Part shown: positions 57,853 to 64,000 of the stretch, one piece after another
How the letters are laid out: every line of letters starts with the position of its first letter
Position numbering within the stretch: position 1 is the first letter of the stretch
NCBI RefSeq assembly: GCF_002080045.1
Contig: NZ_MUIN01000008.1
Location: 124,001 to 188,000, forward strand
Length of the DNA: 64,000 nt
Reading direction: 5' to 3'
DNA from: Pseudomonas sp. Bc-h
GTDB lineage: Bacteria; Pseudomonadota; Gammaproteobacteria; Pseudomonadales; Pseudomonadaceae
Notes under the pieces: model-generated
The model's input: only the letters and a program-made list of their open reading frames with translations
Databases searched by the model: none
Told to the model about the DNA's origin: nothing
Program-made: the position numbers and the translations under genes

Positions 57853-58010
57853 CATTGATTGCGCCCCCTGCGCTCTAGCCACTCAGCCAAAACCCACAGC
57901 GCCACCCCCACCACCCACAGCACTCCAAGGAGCCAAGGCGGTACCGGCCAGTGAGAACTCACACAAAAGCCCGCAGCCGCAAGGCCTAGACACACTAGAA
58001 CTGTTCTCAT
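57852..58010 (-). CDS. Small membrane protein (52 aa)
   Basis: A short gene with start MRTVLVCLGLAAAGFC, two hydrophobic segments (about 3-16 and 25-43) separated by a Trp/Pro-rich turn, and a basic end (ERRGRNQ). A TAGGAG site lies nine bases before the ATG, and its stop overlaps the next ATG. Two short helices suggest an inner-membrane peptide, possibly toxin- or holin-like; no family recognised. Confidence 0.55.
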   Translation of the reverse strand: MRTVLVCLGLAAAGFCVSSHWPVPPWLLGVLWVVGVALWVLAEWLERRGRNQ

Positions 58011-58551
58011 ATGGAGCGTCTCCTACCAGGGTGAGCGGTCACGCTATCCGATGATTTCGCGTGTCATCGCCCCGCCAGAAAAAATCGTCAACACCCACCT
58101 TGGAGATTGGCGGTTGCACGCTGGAGGGACTTGAGCTGCATTCAGGGACGCCCTGACACCTCGGCGATGACTGACTGGGGACTCTCAGTGGTTTTTTGAC
58201 GTTTCCCGGTTGATGCGTCGGTGAAACGCAGGGGCGAACGACGCCCGGCCAGGTAATCTCGCACTCCAGCCAAAGCCCCCTCAGGGTTTCACAGGGCACT
58301 GTCTGGGTAAGGCTCAGGTCCCGCGCATGGAATGCGCGGTTTGTCGCTGAATGCCTAAGGTGTAGTGATGGAGGGTTGTGCTGGCGTGCCCCACCTTCGG
58401 TGACGTCGCCGCCAGCACCAGGACGATCAGCGCCGCCCCTCTTACCCGAAAAATATTCCATAGATTACCGCGGCACTTGGATCTGCGTGTCGCATGGGAA
58501 CTATGGCATAGCCATTTAGCTGAAACGTGCTGGGATGTTGCTCTGCACCGG
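58011..58551. other. 541-bp stretch without a supported gene
   Basis: An open frame covers part of it on the minus strand, but its composition (Ser/Pro/Arg-rich, no domain) looks like chance. Another minus-strand frame gives a signal-like string (ALIVLVLAATSPKVGHA) with no start codon and an early stop. It may be decayed mobile-element sequence. Confidence 0.4.
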
Positions 58552-58995
58552 CTAGACGGTGCTGGCTGCGAAAGATTTCTTGAATACAGCTATATCTTTA
58601 TTGAGACTACTCATCTGATCAACCAGCATCGCCTGCCTTGCTTCTAGAAGGTAAATTTTAAGTGGCATGGCTAGACTAATGTCATAAATACTCGGGACAG
58701 CAGAAGCTTCTACAGACTGCAACACAACATCATCTTCGGTGACGTTATCTACGAGGTAGATCAGTCGTTCTGTACAGCCAGCCAAACCAAACGCTAGATA
58801 CAAACCCTTAACAACACCCGAAACGTTAATTCTCTTCCCTCCGTCCTCCCCGGGAAGAAAGCTACCCATTTTTATTTTCTTACCCCTCCGATAAGCTATC
58901 CCGCCCCATAGCGTTTTCCTGCTGAACTCAGGGACGCTACTAGCAAAAGGATTATTAATACAACCTTCTTCATCTATGGGTACTTTGCGCATCAT
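58552..58995 (-). CDS. Hypothetical protein (147 aa)
   Basis: No family recognised. The soluble protein has a basic segment (GGIAYRRGKKIKMGSF), a region with Cys (LAFGLAGCTERLIYLVD) and a helical C-terminal third (LLEARQAMLVDQMSSLNKDIAVFKKSF). The two adjacent ATGs (58995 and 58992) have weak ribosome sites. It is divergent from the cold-shock-domain gene and shares the island's lower GC. Confidence 0.55.
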   Translation of the reverse strand: MMRKVPIDEEGCINNPFASSVPEFSRKTLWGGIAYRRGKKIKMGSFLPGEDGGKRINVSGVVKGLYLAFGLAGCTERLIYLVDNVTEDDVVLQSVEASAVPSIYDISLAMPLKIYLLEARQAMLVDQMSSLNKDIAVFKKSFAASTV

Positions 58996-59133
58996 CTTAA
59001 ACCAAGGCAGCTAGTCGTCGAAGCAGCATAAGGATGCCCCCTTCTCCTCACAACCGAAGTCATCACAGTTACTCGATGGTGGCACCAAGTACCCTGAGAT
59101 ATCATGGCGACCTTAAAAAAGGACAGCAGGCTC

Positions 59134-59874
59134 ATGAGCGAGAAACCAGATCAGGAAGATTCCCTCACCTCAGGCGTGGTGCGCAGTTTCATGTCGGAGA
59201 AGGGGTTTGGCTTCATCCAAGGAGATGATGGACGCAGCTACTTCGTTCACATCAAAAGCGTGGAAGGCGGAGAGCTATTTGACGGGCAGCCCGTAACATT
59301 TGAGGGGCAGCCAGGCCCCAAAGGATACAGAGCAGTAAGGGTCATACCGGGAGAGCGCCCCCCGCCTCCAGGCTACGCATACGAATCTCCGAACCGGTTC
59401 ATTTGGACACGGGACTCAACCGCACGTGGCTTCGACACCATCTTCACCTTTGGAAGTGGCTGGGCGGAGTCGAACAACCCCAACGAAGCTAGAGCCTTGT
59501 TGGAAAAAGCTTGCATGGATCGTGGGGGCAACGCTGTCTTAAACGTACAACTTGAGAAATACAGCCGTAATGATGGCTGCTCAAACTATTACTACACCAT
59601 GCACCGCTTCACTGGGGATTACGCCAATGTCCAGAAAATCGTAACCACCACAGACCAGAACTGGATAGCAGGCTGCGCTCAATGGGAGCGAGACGTCTTG
59701 GAGCGGATAGAAAATGAAAACGCCCAGCTTTCTACTCCTGACCACGCTATTACCAGCCTCGTACCACCCGGCGCATTCAAGCACGGAGCTGTCTTACTGC
59801 TGAGTTGGACAGCCACGTTCATGAAAATTTTGGGTCACGCACTGATGGCCTTCGCGAAGCTGATGCGTCGGTAG
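59134..59874 (+). CDS. Cold-shock domain/YbjQ-like membrane-anchored protein
   Basis: About 246 residues. An N-terminal cold-shock domain (12-72) keeps both RNA-binding motifs (KGFGFIQ and YFVHI). A second domain (about 86-170) has the GGNAVLNVQ and YYYTMHRFTGDY strands and looks like the YbjQ/heavy-metal-binding fold. A short charged helix and a hydrophobic C-terminal segment (216-240) suggest a membrane anchor. I prefer this ATG; another lies ten codons upstream at 59104. Role unknown; RNA binding at the membrane is inferred. Confidence 0.68.
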   Translation: MSEKPDQEDSLTSGVVRSFMSEKGFGFIQGDDGRSYFVHIKSVEGGELFDGQPVTFEGQPGPKGYRAVRVIPGERPPPPGYAYESPNRFIWTRDSTARGFDTIFTFGSGWAESNNPNEARALLEKACMDRGGNAVLNVQLEKYSRNDGCSNYYYTMHRFTGDYANVQKIVTTTDQNWIAGCAQWERDVLERIENENAQLSTPDHAITSLVPPGAFKHGAVLLLSWTATFMKILGHALMAFAKLMRR

Positions 59875-59960
59875 CTACATCCCCTCCCTTATCCGCACGG
59901 AATGCGATACCACCCGGCACTACCAGCATAGACCGCACTCAATCCAAATACCGGCTGGTT

Positions 59961-60007
59961 GTGCCCGCTATGTAACGCGCCTAAATGGCGCTTCACATAG
60001 CGGGCAC
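59961..60007. repeat. Long perfect hairpin in the gap before the recombinase genes
   Basis: GTGCCCGCTATGT (59961-59973) and ACATAGCGGGCAC (59995-60007) pair perfectly, and GCGCC/GGCGC pairs inside. The open frames across it on both strands look like chance. It sits in a 608-bp gap whose other notable content is a palindrome cluster at 60337-60428. Confidence 0.6.
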
Positions 60008-60336
60008 AGCGGACTACCTCAATTTCGCGCAACAAATACAACGCAGCGCAGTTGCGTTGTTTGCCGATCCCTATTTTCGTAAGCTGATCAGGCACCAAGC
60101 CGTATTGCCCGGCAGTCTCGTTACCCGTGTGATTCATGGGACGAGGCAGTGGCAATGGGATCCGTCTGCGTCATCGCAGGTCGATAACCCAATGGCCACA
60201 CTCGCGTCATCGCGCGTGTGACCAAACTAATTCCGACTTCACATCGGAGCCTTTAACCACCTCGGAGAAAAAACGACAACCTGCATAGTCAGCCAGACCC
60301 AATGGCAAACGCACCTGAGCGAGCAATCAGGAACCC

Positions 60337-60428
60337 ACTCGGAGACTCCGAGTAGGCGTGAGCAGTCCCCGCCTGCATGACATGCAAAGGGGGGCGAACA
60401 GGCACACAACGAACCATCCTCGGATGGT
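60337..60428. promoter_or_regulatory. Cluster of three palindromes upstream of the HTH-recombinase pair
   Basis: ACTCGGAG-A-CTCCGAGT (60337-60353), TGCATG-A-CATGCA (60374-60386) and ACCATCC-TC-GGATGGT (60413-60428) lie within 92 bp. The last ends 54 bases before the HTH gene. They could be operators for it or recombinase-binding sites. Confidence 0.5.
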
Positions 60429-60482
60429 GTGTCGCTGAACCAATAACGGTCAGGAGTTCTTACACCCGATAGAGAGAGTCCC

Positions 60483-60725
60483 ATGAGCGAATTCGATGCG
60501 CAGAGCATTACTAAACGCCTCAAAGCCGAGTCTAGGATTCGGCGAAAACCGCGAACGTATGCCCAGCGTCGCTCGTTGCTGGACAACTACAAGTACGAAC
60601 TGCTGCAACTCGACCTAGCTGGTTGCAATGGCAGCGAACTGCAACGCTGGATAGCCGAGAAGGGAATCAGGATTCAGCGCTCGACTGTGAACCGATGGTT
60701 ACACCGGAATCGGCAGAGTGGCTAA
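60483..60725 (+). CDS. Small helix-turn-helix protein
   Basis: An 80-residue basic protein. The C-terminal half (GCNGSELQRWIAEKG, QRSTVNRWLHR) reads as a helix-turn-helix, so DNA binding is likely. It overlaps the recombinase gene by eight bases, so the two are coupled; it may regulate it or direct it to DNA, like an excisionase. The upstream palindromes could be its targets. Confidence 0.65.
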   Translation: MSEFDAQSITKRLKAESRIRRKPRTYAQRRSLLDNYKYELLQLDLAGCNGSELQRWIAEKGIRIQRSTVNRWLHRNRQSG

Positions 60726-61644
60726 GTTCGCCAAGCCTACGAAGCAGGCTGCGTCCGTAATGAAGAAGCTTCAAGGCACCCACATCCGCTCAGTGGGCAC
60801 CGTCCGTAATTATGAGCAACGCTTGATACGCATCACCGCCTACCTTCAGGAGAATCGACTAGGCAGCCTCCGCGAGATGACACCTCAACGCGCAGTTGAC
60901 TACCTTCAGCAACGTGCGGGGGAAGTGGGCCAGAAGACCTTGGATATGGAGCGCCAAGCCTTACAAGCAATGATGCAATACGTCACAAACCAGCTCGCTC
61001 CAGGTAAGACTCTCGAAATCATCAAGAGCACTGCGACTGCACGTCTCGGAACGAAGAAACAACCTACGCTAGGTCGCCGACTGGCCGACCAGGCAAGAGC
61101 GTACACCCGCCAACAGATGATTCTGATCGCGACTCGGCAAGCCCCCCACAATTCACTCTCCACTGAGATTGCGTACGCTGCCGGCCTCCGCGCTCATGAG
61201 TTACTGGGCCTACGCCGGACCCATCTTCAAGTACCGGATGAACGTCCTGCAAATGAAATGAAATTCTCTGGAATTCGAGAGACGACCATCAGCTACACCG
61301 TGCATGGCAAAGGTGGGCTGATCCGAGAAGTACGCGTCCCTATCCCACTGGCTCAACGCCTAGAGAGAACGCGATTGGCAGAGCCCCGGGTCGTTAAAGA
61401 TCGAGGGATCAACTACCAACAATTTTATGGGATTGGAGGGGGACAGCCTTGGAGCAAAAGCGTTAGCGCAGCTTCCAAAGGTGTACTCGGCTGGTCAAAT
61501 GGCGCACATGGGCTGCGGCATACATATGCTCAAGAGCGAATGGCTGCACTGCAACGTCACCTCCCCAGGAAGCAGGCTTTGGAAGTGGTGTCACAAGAAA
61601 TGGGCCATTTCCGGCCAGAAATTACCGAGGTCTATCTACGTTGA
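60718..61644 (+). CDS. Tyrosine recombinase/integrase
   Basis: A 308-residue site-specific recombinase. The SAM-like N-terminal core-binding domain covers about 25-100. Catalytic residues are all visible: R158 (GLRAHELLGL), K198 (HGKGG), H264 and R267 (HGLRHTYA), H297 (MGHFRPE) and the nucleophile Y306 (TEVYLR) two residues from the end. The GTG start overlaps the HTH gene; M15 is an alternative. It appears intact. It lies inside the island, 8 kb from the left attachment remnant. Confidence 0.88.
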   Translation: MAKFAKPTKQAASVMKKLQGTHIRSVGTVRNYEQRLIRITAYLQENRLGSLREMTPQRAVDYLQQRAGEVGQKTLDMERQALQAMMQYVTNQLAPGKTLEIIKSTATARLGTKKQPTLGRRLADQARAYTRQQMILIATRQAPHNSLSTEIAYAAGLRAHELLGLRRTHLQVPDERPANEMKFSGIRETTISYTVHGKGGLIREVRVPIPLAQRLERTRLAEPRVVKDRGINYQQFYGIGGGQPWSKSVSAASKGVLGWSNGAHGLRHTYAQERMAALQRHLPRKQALEVVSQEMGHFRPEITEVYLR

Positions 61645-61815
61645 GCGCCACCGTCGATCCAAATCTAGTCAGCAGCAGCGTTCTGCTCAGTCGTGGATGA
61701 GCTTCCAGTAGCAGAGAAGGGATTAGATTTGATTAGAAATAGATTAGCAGTCACTGCTCTCGCGCGCGAAGCCTTGTTCCTACTGGGCTGCAGCGCAATT
61801 TATCGCTCAAGGAAG

Positions 61816-61950
61816 GGGGTGATGGAACGGTAACGGCGGGGTGCCAGAACGGCATTTCATGGGTGCTGGAACGGTATCGCAGGGGTGCTGGAACGGTATC
61901 CACAGGGGTGCTGGAACGGTATCGACAGGGGTGCTGGAACGTCATGGAGA
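61816..61950. repeat. Tandem array of about six 22-23 bp repeats (iteron-like)
   Basis: Units start with GGGGT at 61816, 61838, about 61860, 61882, 61905 and 61928; consensus GGGGTGCTGGAACGGTATC plus three or four bases. One unit contains GTATCCACA, eight of nine bases of a DnaA box. Period and location near a TrfA-like gene suggest origin iterons. Ends of an IS21-type element are the main alternative. The minus-strand open frame across it is a repeat artefact. Confidence 0.65.
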
Positions 61951-61964
61951 ATTGCACTCCACTT

Positions 61965-62060
61965 GACCACCCGTTTGCATTGCCAATGACCTGTCATTTG
62001 CATCCGACGTGACCAGGCGCTTGCACGAAACTAGACCGGCGCACTGCATGCCCTAGACCG
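61965..62060. repeat. Second, degenerate 22-23 bp periodic array
   Basis: GACC recurs at 61965, 61988, 62011, 62034 and 62056, followed in four units by a TTGCA- or CTGCA-like core 8-9 bases later. Spacing is 23, 23, 23 and 22 bp, the same helical period as the adjacent array. The stretch holds no gene. Confidence 0.5.
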
Positions 62061-62151
62061 GCTGGACTCGACCCAAAAGTGACGGTGGCGACAGGCAAAA
62101 ATCGGCCGAAAACGGACGCTCAATAGGATCGTACCAAGGAGCCTCGGGCGA

Positions 62152-62568
62152 TCACGGCTGAGCCAAACTGCCGTCGATTATAGACTCTTGAGCCGCGCTA
62201 ATGTCATCTGAGCCCTTAGCGCAGAACTGCACATCCCGTGTGAATGTATCTCCAAGATGGCCGATCCTAAAAACGCCGCCGGTAGCTAACCCCTGAGTCA
62301 GATGATTCTCACTTAGCTCATAGAACTCACTCAAGCAAATCCAAGTATTTTTCTGAAAGCACGTCGAACTAGCAGGAAAGAAGAAAGCAGCAAATCTGTT
62401 GGCACTTTGACAGCCAAAATCATTCCGGTAGTGGTGTCCTTGCGATGTGGTTTTGGCCACCAAGACAATCCCACTTTGCAAGTTTCCCAGTACAACCAAG
62501 TACTTGTCTTTGGTTGTACCATCAGCAAACACGAAATCTTTATGGAGATAGATCGTCCCTGGGGTCAC
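62152..62568 (-). CDS. Putative toxin partner of the Panacea antitoxin
   Basis: A 138-residue protein starting MTPGTIYLHKDFVFADG and continuing KDKYLVVLG, a strand pattern that recalls the SH3-like MazF/PemK fold, though I cannot confirm it. It begins at a GTG one base after the Panacea gene stop, with AAGGA six bases upstream, so the two are coupled. By position it is the toxin of the pair; the activity is unknown. Confidence 0.6.
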   Translation of the reverse strand: MTPGTIYLHKDFVFADGTTKDKYLVVLGNLQSGIVLVAKTTSQGHHYRNDFGCQSANRFAAFFFPASSTCFQKNTWICLSEFYELSENHLTQGLATGGVFRIGHLGDTFTRDVQFCAKGSDDISAAQESIIDGSLAQP

Positions 62569-62569
62569 A

Positions 62570-63124
62570 TTATTTCCTTAGCGTAGCGACCATTTCTGCT
62601 CGATCGGCGGCGTGTCCCATAACGGCGTCCTCCTCCTGTCTACGCACAGCCATCCGGTACGGAATTTTCTGTTGCTTTCGCCCCTGAACTTCATAGATCT
62701 GATGCCATGGCAAGTTTTCTAGGTGGGTTTCCTCCACCATTTGCTCTGCGTCAGAGTTTTTAAACTGATCTGCCAGACTTTGCATGATGCGAAGCTCACG
62801 CTTCGAAAAATGCGACGGATCAAATTTGCTTAAAGCCTCGACTCGAAACATCTGCCCCTTCGCGATAGGGATGAATTCGAATGAGCAGTTCCCCTCCCAA
62901 TCTTGCTCAGGACTTTTAAGCTCCTCGAAGAGGTCGGTAGGTACTGGCCCCATTGGCCACGCGAAATACTCGAGCCCGGTGACTGGCCGCCCGGTATCTC
63001 TGAAATGGGTAAAGTCTAGGAAATACAGGAGCTTAAATAGCTTCGTCTTTCCCAGTTTTCGTGTGTTTTGCGCAAAAAACTTGACCGCTTCGATAAGTTT
63101 TTCACGTTCATGGTCTATTAACAT
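62570..63124 (-). CDS. Panacea-domain (DUF4065/SocA-like) antitoxin
   Basis: A 184-residue protein with the Panacea signature in its first 80 residues: LGKTKLFKLLYFLDFTHF, TGRPVTGLEYFAWPMGPVP. Panacea proteins are antitoxins paired with many unrelated toxins (PanAT); the related SocA acts as a proteolytic adaptor for toxin SocB. The C-terminal part is charged and helical. The downstream partner overlaps its stop region, the usual operon form. Confidence 0.8.
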   Translation of the reverse strand: MLIDHEREKLIEAVKFFAQNTRKLGKTKLFKLLYFLDFTHFRDTGRPVTGLEYFAWPMGPVPTDLFEELKSPEQDWEGNCSFEFIPIAKGQMFRVEALSKFDPSHFSKRELRIMQSLADQFKNSDAEQMVEETHLENLPWHQIYEVQGRKQQKIPYRMAVRRQEEDAVMGHAADRAEMVATLRK

Positions 63125-63387
63125 GGGTACAAGGATAGCTCACTGTGCGCTCTTGACTCTATAGCACCGGACCATTGGCTCTGCAACCGACCTTCAACGC
63201 GAATCATGATCGAGTTCATAGTCGTATTGGAGGGGCTGTGAAGCCATCGAATTGGGGCAGATGGGTCGGCTTCGGCCAGGGGCGACCGACTTACGTCGAC
63301 CCTTTTACGGCCGGTCGCTAAAGCGCTGAACGGTGGAAACTCTGACGGCTATGCTCAGCCGTCGTGGAGGAGGCTATCCGTTGGAAG

Positions 63388-63450
63388 ACTGGAATGGTAT
63401 CGACAGGGGTGCAACGGTATCCGCAAGAGCATAAAACGATACAGTGCAGC
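63388..63450. repeat. Two to three degenerate copies of the 61.8-kb repeat
   Basis: TGGAATGGTATCGACAGGGG, GCAACGGTATCCGCAAG and AAAACGATAC match the unit at 61816-61950, here between the Panacea pair and the TrfA-like gene. Nothing else in the 380-bp gap (63125-63504) could be assigned. Confidence 0.5.
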
Positions 63451-63504
63451 TTATACGGCACGAGCAGAGGCGCGGGAGCGTTATGAGCATGCGGAGGGAG
63501 ACTA

Positions 63505-64000
63505 TCAACGCTTCTTAGCTAAATGCCGCTTCTGCGATGCACTGGGAGTTGTCACAACCTGTACTAAGTGGTTTTTGAAAAGATAGCTAAACGGCTTTCC
63601 AAAATTGGCGCTTTCTTGCCGCACCGCTTCAAGAGATCGTCGCAAATTTTGTCTGAAATCGCTCAGAGAACTTGCACAGCTTCCGCACAACCGATGCAAG
63701 GTCTCAACCTTCAGATCATATGGCCGCGCATGACTTGCATAGAAACCATGTACCCACTGCGCTAGCGGCTGGCCACGCAAAGCACGTCTTATCGACCAAT
63801 CAACATCAGTGAATTGATCTTCACGAAATAAAACCCTCAGCTTAGGATTCAATCGTATTGCATACGCACGTCCACTTCGTTCGCCATGATCACGATAAAC
63901 CTCATGAATCAAGCTACCTTCATATGAAATCCGGCCTAGCTTAATCTTCAAAGCAGTAGCCTTCAGACGACTGATGCTGAGATCTAGGTTGGTACGATTT
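63505..64000 (-). CDS. trfA: TrfA-like plasmid replication initiator (5' end beyond window)
   Basis: About 164 codons are visible and the frame is open to the window edge, so the N-terminus is missing. Family features: SRLKATALKIKLGRISYEGSL, YAIRLNPKLRVLF, QFTDVDWSIRRALRGQPLAQWVHGFYASHA and VETLHRLCGS..FRQNLRRSLEAV. These fit the winged-helix DNA-binding part of TrfA (RK2-type initiators), which binds iterons at oriV and loads helicase. The TTG at 63951 is not the likely start. Iteron-like repeats lie 1.5 kb to the left. Confidence 0.8.
   Translation of the reverse strand, partial: NRTNLDLSISRLKATALKIKLGRISYEGSLIHEVYRDHGERSGRAYAIRLNPKLRVLFREDQFTDVDWSIRRALRGQPLAQWVHGFYASHARPYDLKVETLHRLCGSCASSLSDFRQNLRRSLEAVRQESANFGKPFSYLFKNHLVQVVTTPSASQKRHLAKKR

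Noticed and set aside
57665..58054. 129-codon plus-strand frame over the small membrane gene
   Set aside because: Antisense to the better supported 52- and 70-residue pair, which has a ribosome site and coupling.
58039..58461. 140-codon minus-strand frame
   Set aside because: Ser/Pro/Arg-rich, no ribosome site, no domain; listed only as a stretch without a supported gene.
59985..60221. 78-codon plus frame and 88-codon minus frame (59889-60155)
   Set aside because: Both run through the perfect hairpin and have no ribosome site or family.
61751..61957. 68-codon minus frame with repeated RYRSST-like residues
   Set aside because: A by-product of the 22-23 bp tandem repeats.
61816..62060. CRISPR array
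   Set aside because: Repeats are tandem without unique spacers, and no cas genes are present.

Overview
The first 52.8 kb is core chromosome of a fluorescent-type Pseudomonas. The evidence is the gene order (tRNA-fMet-rimP-nusA, secG-tpiA-glmM-folP-ftsH-rlmE, grpE-dnaK-dnaJ-dapB-carAB-greA, ampDE-DUF1631-nadC), the protein sequences, high GC, and Pseudomonas-style REP hairpins in several gaps. I cannot name the species from sequence alone.

Core layout. 1-9.7 kb: transcription and translation factors, two tRNA genes, glycolysis, cell-wall precursor and folate genes, FtsH and RlmE, all leftward except rightward yhbY. 9.2-19.3 kb: one leftward block of chaperones, diaminopimelate, carbamoyl-phosphate and greA genes, headed by two good sigma-32 promoters. 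19.5-25.2 kb: recN with a LexA box, fur, bamE, rnfH-ratA, a sodium symporter and smpB. 25.3-32.3 kb: an L-/D-lactate module (lldR divergent from lldP-lldD-dld) with a perfect palindromic operator. 32.5-44.5 kb: tmRNA, an aldo-keto reductase, two LysR regulators, a sugar-efflux-type MFS protein, an HPP protein, several small proteins, and a lysine/arginine-type decarboxylase with its antiporter. 44.7-52.8 kb: a SurE paralogue, a chemoreceptor, ampE-ampD, a DUF1631 protein and nadC.

Right after the nadC terminator is a stretch that looks like the 3' end of a tRNA (probably tRNA-Thr), taken here as the left attachment remnant of an island running off the right edge. The island is mosaic, AT-richer, and rich in conflict-type genes. 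These are an Abi-family HEPN protein bracketed by two near-identical small RNA genes; a three-gene cassette of a pentapeptide/two-TM protein, a nucleotidyltransferase and a small helical protein; a lipoprotein; a cold-shock/YbjQ-like membrane protein; a tyrosine recombinase with a helix-turn-helix partner; a Panacea-type toxin-antitoxin pair; 22-23 bp tandem repeats that look like iterons; and a TrfA-like replication initiator cut by the window end.

The strongest candidate for a little-described system is the Abi/HEPN gene at 53242-53925. Each flank carries a leftward RNA unit with the same parts in the same order: a TTGACG promoter box, 17 bp, a -10 box, a conserved 49-nt body, and a strong terminator. 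This suggests an RNA-antitoxin/HEPN-toxin module related to AbiF. The second candidate is the cassette at 54573-56540.
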